Of a stretch of 32,442 bases of DNA, positions 1 through 7,103 are shown in pieces. A program made the translations under genes and the position numbers. How positions within the stretch are numbered: the first letter of the stretch is position 1; the number at the start of each line of letters is the position of its first letter. The stretch spans positions 1 through 32,442 of the IMG/VR virus record IMGVR_UViG_3300027917_002087, one strand, 5' to 3'. Origin of the DNA: a virus. Below the pieces are notes generated by a model. That model was not told the DNA's origin and ran no database searches. It saw only the letters and a program-made list of their open reading frames with translations.

Positions 1-120
1 GACGCCAAAGCTGATCTGCGATCCGTCTACTTTTTCTTCTACAACAACTGGTGATGAAAAGATGTTGCTGATTGCTTTATGCCCTATGGCATAGATGGAG
101 GGGTAGGAGTTGATTTGCAT
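1..120 (-). CDS. ATP-dependent RNA ligase, N-terminal fragment (runs off left edge)
   Basis: Only the first 40 codons are inside the window; the rest lies beyond base 1. The reading starts at the ATG at 120 and gives MQINSYPSIYAIGHKAI, then a stretch ending PVVVEEKVDGSQISFGV. KVDGS (residues 30-34) is motif I (KxDG) of the covalent nucleotidyltransferase superfamily, with K30 the lysine expected to be adenylylated. The Tyr-Pro-Ser-Ile-Tyr opening followed by a Gly-His pair is, as I know the family, typical of phage RNA ligases of the Rnl2/DRB0094-like type, which repair or join RNA ends. The start overlaps the preceding gene by 37 bases. A GAGGA stands 12 bases upstream, rather far. It is the last visible gene of the leftward operon. 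A DNA ligase or capping enzyme would share KxDG, but the surrounding residues favour RNA ligase. Confidence 0.75.
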   Translation of the reverse strand, partial: MQINSYPSIYAIGHKAISNIFSSPVVVEEKVDGSQISFGV

Positions 121-347
121 AGCGATTCTAATTCCTCTATTGTCCATTCTAGTCTTAATACTTTTGCGTCTCTCAACATATACTCGAAAATTTGTCTTAC
201 TTCTTCTTCGTGTGGTATTCTGCCAATATCTTTTAGGTACACTTCTGTAATATTTTGAATACACTCATCCATGATGACCCACGGCTTAACTCCAGTAACA
301 AGCCCTGTTTCATTACCATTTTTATCAACTATCGCCATCCAGACCAC
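84..347 (-). CDS. small hypothetical protein, 87 residues
   Basis: I do not recognise this protein. It is acidic and probably soluble, with a helical C-terminal half (residues about 35-80) and no membrane segment. I chose the GTG at 347 because GGAGGT stands 5 bases upstream. The ATG at 338, three codons later, would put the same site about 14 bases away; further in-frame codons upstream have no better site. The start lies inside the 3' end of the glycosyltransferase gene and the end overlaps the RNA ligase start, so it looks translationally coupled in the leftward operon. Overlap on both sides and a good ribosome site make it likely real, with no clue to function. Confidence 0.6.
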   Translation of the reverse strand: MVWMAIVDKNGNETGLVTGVKPWVIMDECIQNITEVYLKDIGRIPHEEEVRQIFEYMLRDAKVLRLEWTIEELESLCKSTPTPPSMP

Positions 348-3300
348 TAAACACCTCCAATAGTTTCTGTTTGTCAGCCAGTTGCTCAATCTCGGGGAAT
401 ATCGCTTTCACCTCATTGAATTCGTCAAGCGCTTCTTTTATTCTAGCTTCTGCTATTAGAAGATCGATTAGCTCTACTCGAGCTTCCCACATTAGAGGAG
501 CGTTCTCTATAGCTTTCTTGTACCATTCGATAGCCTCCTCGCTTGCTAATTCCTGTGCTAGCATCTTTGCGTACGCATATTGTACCTCTGGCAGCTCCGG
601 CGCTAATCGCTTTGCCTTGCGAACTAGGGCGTTTCCAGCTTCCGTTCCTTTGATCTCTGCAGCTCTCTCTAGATTGTATCTAGCGTTGTACCAGGATTTT
701 GATACTTTTCCAAAGAACAAATCCTCATCACTTTTTACTCTATGCTTTGTCAGTAATTTGTTGAGGTTTTCTTCAAGATGCACGTATAATGTGTGATTCT
801 CATTCTCTGGCTTACTTGCTGATGAGTAATGATAAAATACTACTGGCTCATAGCGCACTTTATATCCCTTCTCGCGAGCGCGCCAGCATAAGTCCACATC
901 CTCATATACACCTTTGCCGAAGTCGCTATCCCAACCTTCTAGCTCAAGCCAAAGCTCTCTAGGGATCATCATCAAACCGCCAGTTACAGCATTCATGTAC
1001 TTTCTTTCATTCCCGCACTTCTCTGCGTCCCAACCTAAACAGGGATGATATGGAACACCATCATTGCGCCTGGTTACACCAATATGCTGTATCCTTCCCT
1101 CCAATGGGTGTTCTGGAGGAAATAGAAGCTTAGCTCCAACTATCTCATTGCCGTCAGGCAATATCTTCTCAAGCCAGCCATCCTCGATTGCTTCTATATC
1201 TGAGTTCATGAATAGAATATTCGGGGATGCTCCATAAGCGGCACCAATGTCTGTTGCGCCAAGAAAACCTCGATTTCTGTCTAGATTTATCCACAGTATA
1301 TTGGGGTATTTCTCATATTTCTCGATGAGGTGATCCATTGGCTCTGGAGACCTGTCATTTACAATGATGATGTTTACATTGCTAGTGGTGGCTAATACGC
1401 TGTCTACACACTTTTCGAGAAGATCGGGCTTTCCGAATGCTGGAATTACAATATCGCACTCTGCAGGTGGCGGTACGTTGGTTGCTATTGAAAGTGTATT
1501 TCTTTCTATCTCGGAAAGTCTTTTCTTAATCATCTTTCCGATTGCTTTGTGGCTGTAGTTGTCCTCTATGTACTTCTTTGCTATCTTTGCTTTCTTTGTA
1601 GCCAGGTCTTTATTAGAGTAAATCTCTTTCATGACTTCTGCTGCGTGATCTGTATCTGCATCAGCCCAAACGTTACCTTTTGTGTATGGAAAGTGATCCT
1701 CTTTTATATCTACAATTTCATAGTCCACAAGCCAGCTATTTTCATGGTTCATGAATTCCATGTTTCCGGAGTATGCAGTAGCCATCACTGGTACACCCAA
1801 TAGCATAGCCTCTGCCAGTCCTTGCCCAAATCCCTCGGATCGGTGTAGAGAAACAAAGCAATCTACGGATTTAGTCAATGTAAGCATTTCATACCAGCTC
1901 ATTGACCTGTTCCATATAACAATATTGTTATTATTTTGCGACGCGTCTAGTGTTGCTTTGTATTCCTTTTGATATGGTTCTGCGTTTATCGACTTTATGA
2001 TCAGCATAACATCTCTACTATCGCCAAAGGCTTTCTTGAATGCCTCTATAACGGCAAGAGGGTTCTTCCTCTGGAATACGCTAAAGTAGTCGAACGCAAA
2101 CAGGAATATAAACACGTCATCGCGCAGATTGAACATCCTTCTGTCAGGATTTATCTCTTTATCGATGTAAACTGTGTTTGGAATATTGTATGTTGGCAAT
2201 GGTGATACTTTTGCTATTGCGTCACGGACAAATTCACTTTTTGTCCATATTTCGTCATAAAATGCAAAGTATCTGTGCCATTCTTTAGGAAAGTCCTCCA
2301 GCTCCCAAAACCATAAACCAATATTGTATCTTTCCTCAAAATATTCATGACCAGAAAGATTGGCAAATACTCCTGTTTGGTCTGCGTTGATGTGTACAAT
2401 ATTTATACTGTATGGATTGTCGTCCGTAAATTCGTCATCAAACGTGCAGTCATCTGAACGTTGGACTTCACAGGATACATTATTTATCGCGTATGGAACA
2501 TCGGTGGTCTGTACCGCGAATACCGTATTTCTCGCAGCTTGACCTACCCCAAATACACCCTTCATGTATCCGGCTATATTGACACCAAAGTTCGGGTTCT
2601 CGTTTATTATTGGCATGAGCCTCCTTCCAAATATCGGGTCAATTCCTGTTACCTTAGTGTGTGTGTTGATCCAGCTTGCTATTATCCCAACCGTGTCTGG
2701 ATTTAGTTCTTTCGCTTGCTCTTGAAGCTCTGGAACGCGTTGCCATAGCTTGTACATAAGGTTCGATATTGGTAGTTTTTCTCCCGTATTGCTGTTTATT
2801 ACATCTGATCTTAGCCAGTGATAGAAGTTCCCCCAAGATATTGTATCGAACGGGTTTCCAAAGTATGATCCGTTAGGAAGGTTCCTATACACCATCCTGA
2901 TGAATTCCGATACCAGAATACCATTATCGAAATAGTCATACGCTGGTCTATGCTTTTGTACCTTGTCGTACCCATTACCAATCAGCAGCTGAGTGTACAT
3001 CTCGTAGATCGGCTTTATGTTTGGCAAATCCTCGAATGTAAATCTTTCCTGGTGTTTTGATATAACGTTATCATACGGGTCGTATCCACTAAAGTGAAAG
3101 AATTTTACCTTTTCCCCATAGAGGTATACTCCATCATCCTCTAAGGCTAACCCCTCTCCTCTCTCATGTAGATTCCAGTATGCAACATTGTATGCTGGTT
3201 CTCTCAGGATATAAGCCTCATCGTAGTAACACGGAACGTGGTCTATCCACTTTTGGTCTACGAATAACCCGTTCCTTGGCTCCATTAGACAGAATAGGTA

Positions 3301-3810
3301 TGTTCTGTTACTCCACCAGTCAAGAAACTTTGTAGTTTGGTGGCTTTGTGATACTCCTATAAACCCCAAATTGTATACTCCGCACATCCCCACATCCACC
3401 TCATTTTGCTTTCTCATATCGTTAGGTGGTTCTAGCATGTGAGGTGTTAGTATAATGCTCCACTCATTGAGAGTATCCCACAAATAATCCAACTTATCAC
3501 ACACCAAGATGTCTGGATCGAAGTATAAAACCTTGTTATGTCCTTTATCAAGAAGGAACTTTATAAAGTGAGGCTTTACTGCAGTAGCAAGCTCAATTGT
3601 TTTGTATTTGAAAAATAGGTGATTTTGATCGTATATTCCAATGTCTTTTGCATATACGACTTCGAATGGCTCATCGGTTATCTCCCCCTCGTCAATGAGT
3701 AGAACATAGAAATCAACGTCGGGTTCTAGTTCTCTTATTGATTTTGCCAGTGTTCTCGCTTGGGCTAGATAGTTTCTTGCGATAATCGTGAACGCGGCTT
3801 TTCCTTGCAT
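325..3810 (-). CDS. multidomain glycosyltransferase (GT8-like + GT4-like + GT2) with C-terminal TPR
   Basis: This 1161-residue protein strings together three sugar-transfer modules. Residues 1 to about 280 form a GT-A domain of the nucleotide-diphospho-sugar transferase type, with the metal-binding DPD at 98-100 (VLYFDPDILV). Residues about 400-780 form a GT-B domain of family 4 type, opening with a Gly-rich NIAGYMKGVFGVGQAARN loop and carrying the EGFGQGLAEA acceptor motif near 657-667. Residues about 784-1010 form a GT2 domain (DIVIPAFGKPDLLEKCVDS, NSDIEAIEDGWLEKI, then a GGLMMIP loop and VYEDVDLCWRA). Residues about 1040-1155 are TPR-like helical repeats that probably bind a partner or acceptor. 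No signal peptide or membrane segment is seen, so it should act in the cytoplasm. GGGAG precedes the ATG, and the sulfotransferase gene ends 9 bases upstream. Donor sugars and acceptor cannot be inferred. Confidence 0.9.
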   Translation of the reverse strand: MQGKAAFTIIARNYLAQARTLAKSIRELEPDVDFYVLLIDEGEITDEPFEVVYAKDIGIYDQNHLFFKYKTIELATAVKPHFIKFLLDKGHNKVLYFDPDILVCDKLDYLWDTLNEWSIILTPHMLEPPNDMRKQNEVDVGMCGVYNLGFIGVSQSHQTTKFLDWWSNRTYLFCLMEPRNGLFVDQKWIDHVPCYYDEAYILREPAYNVAYWNLHERGEGLALEDDGVYLYGEKVKFFHFSGYDPYDNVISKHQERFTFEDLPNIKPIYEMYTQLLIGNGYDKVQKHRPAYDYFDNGILVSEFIRMVYRNLPNGSYFGNPFDTISWGNFYHWLRSDVINSNTGEKLPISNLMYKLWQRVPELQEQAKELNPDTVGIIASWINTHTKVTGIDPIFGRRLMPIINENPNFGVNIAGYMKGVFGVGQAARNTVFAVQTTDVPYAINNVSCEVQRSDDCTFDDEFTDDNPYSINIVHINADQTGVFANLSGHEYFEERYNIGLWFWELEDFPKEWHRYFAFYDEIWTKSEFVRDAIAKVSPLPTYNIPNTVYIDKEINPDRRMFNLRDDVFIFLFAFDYFSVFQRKNPLAVIEAFKKAFGDSRDVMLIIKSINAEPYQKEYKATLDASQNNNNIVIWNRSMSWYEMLTLTKSVDCFVSLHRSEGFGQGLAEAMLLGVPVMATAYSGNMEFMNHENSWLVDYEIVDIKEDHFPYTKGNVWADADTDHAAEVMKEIYSNKDLATKKAKIAKKYIEDNYSHKAIGKMIKKRLSEIERNTLSIATNVPPPAECDIVIPAFGKPDLLEKCVDSVLATTSNVNIIIVNDRSPEPMDHLIEKYEKYPNILWINLDRNRGFLGATDIGAAYGASPNILFMNSDIEAIEDGWLEKILPDGNEIVGAKLLFPPEHPLEGRIQHIGVTRRNDGVPYHPCLGWDAEKCGNERKYMNAVTGGLMMIPRELWLELEGWDSDFGKGVYEDVDLCWRAREKGYKVRYEPVVFYHYSSASKPENENHTLYVHLEENLNKLLTKHRVKSDEDLFFGKVSKSWYNARYNLERAAEIKGTEAGNALVRKAKRLAPELPEVQYAYAKMLAQELASEEAIEWYKKAIENAPLMWEARVELIDLLIAEARIKEALDEFNEVKAIFPEIEQLADKQKLLEVFSGLDGDS

Positions 3811-3819
3811 ATCTTCTCC

Positions 3820-4530
3820 CTAAAATGCATACCCAAGGCAAGACAGTTCCTTGGAGTAGAGCTCTTTAAATATCTCGATGTGTACATCGCTCAATTCAGT
3901 TTTCCACTGGTTTTTCTCCCCGCTACGACAATGTATCCTCAGGTGGTTCCCTCTCCCTCTCTGTTTTTCTATTGTACTTTGTTCTATTGCTCTTTTGATT
4001 GTTCCGATTGCTGCTGGTTCTATACTTTGGCATAGATTATATAGTGTTTGCAACGGAGCATCTTTTAGAGCCTCATACTGTACTATATGTGATTTTCCCG
4101 TTAGTAGCCACTCCACCGATTTTGTTATGTGTTTGCCAAACCCCTCTTTTAGAAACTTCAGTGTTGTTGGACTATCTATTTCTTCTCCTATCATCACAGC
4201 CGATGGCATTTCCTTCCTTGGACGCGGCCACCCTGACTGATCCCACAGCGGGTACATTCTATTCACATAATAGTATAGTGATACAAATTCGTCGCCTGGA
4301 TGTCTTGTCGTTGTACATACAATTACATCATTCTCTTTCACCCAATCTAGTACCTTCTTTGTTGGGTTCCAGTGCTGTACAGAAACAAAGCTTTCTATTG
4401 ATCCAAGCCACCCCATATTATCCAGACTTGAATTGCGTGGCTGAGCCTCCTGAATATTATATATAAACATCAGGAGGTACTTCAGCCATACGTTACCAGT
4501 TTTTGGGCTACTTGCTATCAGTATCCGCAC
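3820..4530 (-). CDS. PAPS-dependent sulfotransferase
   Basis: A 236-residue protein with the marks of the cytosolic/Golgi sulfotransferase fold, which transfers sulfate from 3'-phosphoadenylyl sulfate to a hydroxyl or amine. The 5'-phosphosulfate loop is SSPKTGNVWLKYLL (residues 7-20, K10 in the place of the key lysine). A VQHWNP segment supplies a candidate catalytic histidine at 53. The 3'-phosphate motif is TTTRHPGDEFVSLYYY (R76 and S84). A late RSGEKNQWK segment resembles the C-terminal RKGxxGxWK loop. The start is GTG at 4530 with AAGGA about 9 bases upstream; it overlaps the upstream gene by 23 bases. The glycosyltransferase gene starts 9 bases after its stop, which suggests that the substrate is a glycan made by that enzyme. 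That link is inference; the family assignment is strong. Confidence 0.88.
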   Translation of the reverse strand: MRILIASSPKTGNVWLKYLLMFIYNIQEAQPRNSSLDNMGWLGSIESFVSVQHWNPTKKVLDWVKENDVIVCTTTRHPGDEFVSLYYYVNRMYPLWDQSGWPRPRKEMPSAVMIGEEIDSPTTLKFLKEGFGKHITKSVEWLLTGKSHIVQYEALKDAPLQTLYNLCQSIEPAAIGTIKRAIEQSTIEKQRGRGNHLRIHCRSGEKNQWKTELSDVHIEIFKELYSKELSCLGYAF

Positions 4531-4798
4531 CGACTTTTTCCTTTTTCTTAGCCGGATATACGGTTGCCGCTCCTCCGACTACCTTTCCGGTACCGGATTC
4601 GTTGAACTCGGCAGATAGGTTTTCTAGAAGATCGTCTCTAAGAACATCGTCTTCATTCTCCCGAGGTTTTAATACGACTGTAAAGACTGTGCTACTGTTC
4701 TGAGTAACGAATAGAGGATCATATCCATCTCTATCGAAATCATTGAGAACATTGGCTAAATTCTTCCAGCCGCGTATCGAGACTGTACGGTACTTCAT
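4508..4798 (-). CDS. hypothetical protein, 96 residues
   Basis: First gene of the leftward operon, starting at an ATG with AAGGAG 8 bases upstream. The N-terminal 50 residues (KYRTVSIRGWKNLANVLNDF, then GYDPLFVTQNSSTVFTVVLK) have the beta-alpha-beta pattern, with a helix before an Asp-Gly turn, seen in small DUF4177-like domains; that resemblance is weak. The C-terminal third is polar, low in complexity and ends in a lysine-rich stretch. It overlaps the sulfotransferase start by 23 bases. No catalytic motif is visible, and I assign no function. Confidence 0.65.
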   Translation of the reverse strand: MKYRTVSIRGWKNLANVLNDFDRDGYDPLFVTQNSSTVFTVVLKPRENEDDVLRDDLLENLSAEFNESGTGKVVGGAATVYPAKKKEKVGADTDSK

Positions 4799-4823
4799 CT
4801 TATTCTCCTTTTGAGTTTTGATT

Positions 4824-4845
4824 TGTCAAGTTGCCTCCCTTGACA
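4824..4845. repeat. inverted repeat TGTCAAG/CTTGACA, candidate operator
   Basis: Seven-base arms TGTCAAG (4824-4830) and CTTGACA (4839-4845) are separated by 8 bases. The right arm contains the -35 box of the rightward promoter. The whole repeat also lies in the leader of the leftward transcript. A dimeric regulator bound here could block the rightward promoter. No regulator gene is visible in the window. Confidence 0.4.
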
Positions 4846-4868
4846 GTTGAACACAAATGTGCTATAAA
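4840..4868 (+). promoter_or_regulatory. sigma70-like promoter for the rightward packaging genes
   Basis: A perfect TTGACA (4840-4845) is followed by a 17-base spacer and TATAAA (4863-4868, five of six matches). Initiation near 4875 would leave a leader of about 50 bases ahead of the holin ATG at 4927, which has AAGGAG at 4915-4920. This is the best promoter I found in the window. Confidence 0.75.
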
Positions 4869-4887
4869 TTGGAGTGTGGCAGTACAT

Positions 4888-4916
4888 ATTGTAACATAAA
4901 AGTTCCAAATTCACAA
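4888..4916 (-). promoter_or_regulatory. sigma70-like promoter for the leftward glycosylation operon
   Basis: Read on the minus strand: TTGTGA (4916-4911, four of six), a 17-base spacer, then TACAAT (4893-4888, five of six). Initiation near 4881 gives a leader of about 80 bases to the ATG at 4798. It faces the rightward promoter, so each polymerase would run through the other promoter. Confidence 0.5.
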
Positions 4917-4926
4917 GGAGAAAAAG

Positions 4927-5292
4927 ATGGAAATTTTTGAAAACCCACTTGTGGTTGAAATCCTGCTGGCTGTAGTTACTGCCTTGATTGGTATCTTTGT
5001 TGCCGGAGCACACAAGGGTATTAATCTACTCGAGGCTTACCTCGTTAAGAAAATGGGTCTTGAGGGCTATGAAGCTGCTAAAGATTTTGCTGAGCAACAG
5101 GTTCGTGCTCTGATGCAATCACCAGCATGGAAGGACCTTGCAAATCCAGAGAAAAAGGAGATGGCTCTCAATGCTGTCGCTAAATGGTGCGAAGATCATA
5201 ATGTCGCGCTCACATTTGAGCAAATGGATGATCTCATCGAGGCGGCTGTGCAGCGTGTGAAAGCCGAGTTTGGTCCAGAAACATTAGGTTAG
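4927..5292 (+). CDS. phage holin, LL-H superfamily-like
   Basis: A 121-residue protein with one N-terminal membrane segment (about residues 8-28, VVEILLAVVTALIGIFVAGA) followed by a charged amphipathic region (AEQQVRALMQSPAW, later EKKEMALNAVAKWCEDHN). That one-TM plus helical cytoplasmic tail layout, at this length, is typical of the LL-H holins, which make lethal lesions in the inner membrane to release or activate the lysin. It is the first gene after the strong promoter, with AAGGAG in front. No endolysin gene is found beside it in the window, which is unusual for a lysis cassette. A non-holin membrane protein of similar shape cannot be excluded. Confidence 0.75.
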   Translation: MEIFENPLVVEILLAVVTALIGIFVAGAHKGINLLEAYLVKKMGLEGYEAAKDFAEQQVRALMQSPAWKDLANPEKKEMALNAVAKWCEDHNVALTFEQMDDLIEAAVQRVKAEFGPETLG

Positions 5293-5313
5293 GCTTAGCC
5301 TGGGGAGGCTTAT

Positions 5314-5814
5314 ATGAAGAACCTAAGAAATATTAGAAATGCGCTTCCGTGGCTTTCAGGACTTATCTTGATTTTCGCCATGATCGCATTTGAAATGTTC
5401 AACTTCTCGTCAACGGAGTATGCCCTTCATGATCTGCTAGGAAATATATCGTTTGCAGGTCTTGAATGGGCTACTATTTTGGCATTAGCTTTCTGTGGTG
5501 TAGATTTTGCTGGAATTGCACGTATCTTTACCGCAGAACGTGGTCGCAATGAACCTCAAGAGGTCAAATTGTTGTTAATAGCCTGGCTTATTGCCAGTAT
5601 TTTCAATGCCGGATTGACCTGGTGGGGAGTGTCGCAGCAAATTGTTGCTCGCGGCGTTAGTCATCCCGTACTGCCACAGTCGTTACTTGTATGGGTGGTG
5701 CCAGTTGCTATCGCGTTGATTGTACTCATCTTACGTATTGTGCTGATAAATACATTCACATTTACGTTTGAGGCTTCTCGCAGAGTACACAAGGTAATGC
5801 CTACTACACGATGA
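5314..5814 (+). CDS. four-pass membrane protein of unknown function
   Basis: A 166-residue hydrophobic protein with membrane segments at about residues 12-31, 48-67, 87-105 and 122-145. The loop after the second segment holds ARIFTAERGRNEPQEVK. I know no enzymatic motif in it. GGGGAGG stands upstream of the ATG. It follows the holin by 21 bases and overlaps the HNH gene in an ATGA junction. The position next to a holin suggests a second lysis-membrane component (antiholin or spanin-like), but this is only a guess from context. Confidence 0.7.
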   Translation: MKNLRNIRNALPWLSGLILIFAMIAFEMFNFSSTEYALHDLLGNISFAGLEWATILALAFCGVDFAGIARIFTAERGRNEPQEVKLLLIAWLIASIFNAGLTWWGVSQQIVARGVSHPVLPQSLLVWVVPVAIALIVLILRIVLINTFTFTFEASRRVHKVMPTTR

Positions 5815-6146
5815 AGCGTATAGTAAACCCCGATTTGCTAAGTTGGGTTGTTGAGGAAAGAGACCGAGCCTGTTTGTATGGTTTCATGAGAGGAGACCCG
5901 TGTAGGTTTGGTCTCGACCCTCATCATATAATTCCGCGTTCTCAAGGCGGGGGAGACGTTGAGGACAATATCATTACCCTCTGCCGAAAGCATCATGACA
6001 TGGCTGAGGAACACAAAATAAAACCAGAAGAACTAAAATTGGTGTTAGAGGAGCTTTACGGCTATGGACGAACACAGCATTCTAGCTGGAAATACAGACG
6101 ACGTTTTAGGAATGTCGAGAAAGTCGCCAGAGAGAGAATGCCCTGA
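5811..6146 (+). CDS. HNH endonuclease
   Basis: A 111-residue HNH nuclease with the motif DPHHIIPRSQGGGDVEDNII then TLCRKHHDMAEEH. H38/H39, N53 and H61/H62 fill the His-Asn-His pattern of the beta-beta-alpha metal fold. Cysteines at 21, 31 and 58 may help fold it. HNH proteins encoded close to the large terminase are common in cos-type phages, where they are known to assist cleavage of concatemeric DNA during packaging; the closeness to the terminase gene here fits that role. It is translationally coupled to the membrane protein upstream (ATGA). A homing endonuclease is less likely because the gene is compact and collinear with the operon. Confidence 0.88.
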   Translation: MKRIVNPDLLSWVVEERDRACLYGFMRGDPCRFGLDPHHIIPRSQGGGDVEDNIITLCRKHHDMAEEHKIKPEELKLVLEELYGYGRTQHSSWKYRRRFRNVEKVARERMP

Positions 6147-6240
6147 ATGTGGTCATTCTGAGCAATACGAAGAACTTTTGTATCGCAGAACGCGCTATAC
6201 CTGCCTGAACGAGAATTGTGGTTTTGTTTGGGAAGAATGA
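6064..6240 (+). CDS. small zinc-ribbon protein, 58 residues
   Basis: A short reading that overlaps the 3' end of the HNH gene by 83 bases in another frame. The product ends in a zinc ribbon: CPECG (residues 26-30) and, about 17 residues later, CLNENCG followed by FVWEE. The spacing resembles TFIIS-like or small-terminase-associated ribbons. AGAGGAG lies 10 bases before the ATG at 6064. The ATG at 6112 would give a 42-residue version that keeps all four cysteines. Its stop overlaps the next start (ATGA), which supports expression. It could be a DNA-binding adaptor for the nuclease or terminase; this is inference from position. Confidence 0.7.
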   Translation: MDEHSILAGNTDDVLGMSRKSPERECPECGHSEQYEELLYRRTRYTCLNENCGFVWEE

Positions 6241-7103
6241 ACCTAGAAGAACTTACTCAGAGGGAAACGGACGCTTTTGAGCTTTATAGGGATAAATACG
6301 AGCTCCAGCACACTATACCCGAACCTCCAAGCACAAGAGGATTAGGCTGGCAATTCTATTTGCTTGTCCTAACCTCCCTTGCTGCTGTTATTTTGGCGGC
6401 TTTACGGACTGCAGAACAGTTTTATCTTGCCGCATCCCTCAGCGGAAGTCCAATATTCTCTCTAGCTGAGGCTATTGCCGCTATGATAGCGATTGAAGGT
6501 GGGATAGTAATCTATGCTGCTATTCGTGCTGAGAATAATAAGAAAGTATCCAACTCTACTCTAGGAATAGGAATATTCCTTATGGTGCTTATCTCTACGT
6601 TTGCTGGACTTGGACAATCCCTGCGCCTTATTGATAATATAAATACAGAGCTGATGATTTATTTTCAGTATGCTCTATCTATTGTTATTGGTGTTGGTGC
6701 TTCCGCGTTGGCTTGGATTGGTGGAGAAGTTTTGGGATCGCAAATTGCTAAGGTTGGTACATACAGTGAAATTGCTTATGACCACTATCAGCAAGAAGTG
6801 GAGAATTACAACAATCGGCTATTAGCCTCGTGGAATAACTCTTTAGAGAGACGTTCAATTAGAGGAGATTTTGTACAATCTGTACAAACTCCTGTACCGC
6901 GGTACAATGAGGGTACAGCTGAGGTACCAAAAACACAAGTTGTGTACCAGTGGCTTGACGATATGAACAGTGGGTGGACGCATGTGGACGATGTTCCTAG
7001 CGCTAGAGAGATTGAGAAGGAGCTGGAGCATCATAAAGTCGCTGTTAGTAGTGCTCAACGAGGACGCAACCGATGGATTAGGGAGAATTTGAACGGCAGA
7101 TGA
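6237..7103 (+). CDS. four-pass membrane protein with cytoplasmic tail
   Basis: A 288-residue protein. The start is the ATG at 6237, which overlaps the upstream stop as ATGA and has GGGAAGA right before it; a longer version from 6216 would lie inside the zinc-ribbon gene and is less likely. A charged N-terminus of about 35 residues is followed by membrane segments at about 38-60, 75-98, 110-128 and 140-165, then about 120 soluble residues ending in the basic AQRGRNRWIRENLNGR. I do not recognise the family. The 3' part of the gene carries a striking cluster of GTAC tetramers. It is coupled to the terminase by a second ATGA. It sits where a small terminase is often found but has no HTH, so I do not call it one. 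Confidence 0.75.
   Translation: MNLEELTQRETDAFELYRDKYELQHTIPEPPSTRGLGWQFYLLVLTSLAAVILAALRTAEQFYLAASLSGSPIFSLAEAIAAMIAIEGGIVIYAAIRAENNKKVSNSTLGIGIFLMVLISTFAGLGQSLRLIDNINTELMIYFQYALSIVIGVGASALAWIGGEVLGSQIAKVGTYSEIAYDHYQQEVENYNNRLLASWNNSLERRSIRGDFVQSVQTPVPRYNEGTAEVPKTQVVYQWLDDMNSGWTHVDDVPSAREIEKELEHHKVAVSSAQRGRNRWIRENLNGR
6873..6947. repeat. cluster of seven GTAC tetramers, candidate packaging or operator site
   Basis: GTAC starts at 6873, 6882, 6894, 6902, 6913, 6924 and 6944, so the steps are 9, 12, 8, 11, 11 and 20 bases, close to one or two helical turns. Several are extended palindromes (TTGTACAA at 6872, TGTACA at 6881). They fall in all three codon phases of the overlapping gene, so the protein sequence alone does not explain them. 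The cluster ends about 155 bases before the terminase start. Confidence 0.5.

Noticed and set aside
371-796. Plus-strand reading of 141 residues opposite the glycosyltransferase end
   Set aside because: Ser-rich mirror of the TPR region; the minus strand carries clear domains.
4795-5013. Minus-strand reading across the promoter region
   Set aside because: It runs through both promoters and the holin start, lacks a ribosome site and shows no family features.
5293-5303. AGGCTTAGCCT palindrome between holin and membrane protein
   Set aside because: Short, no T-run and no repeat elsewhere; only the ribosome site next to it is meaningful.
6216-6236. Upstream ATG at 6216 for the four-pass membrane protein
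   Set aside because: The extra seven residues overlap the zinc-ribbon gene, while the ATG at 6237 forms an ATGA junction like its neighbours.
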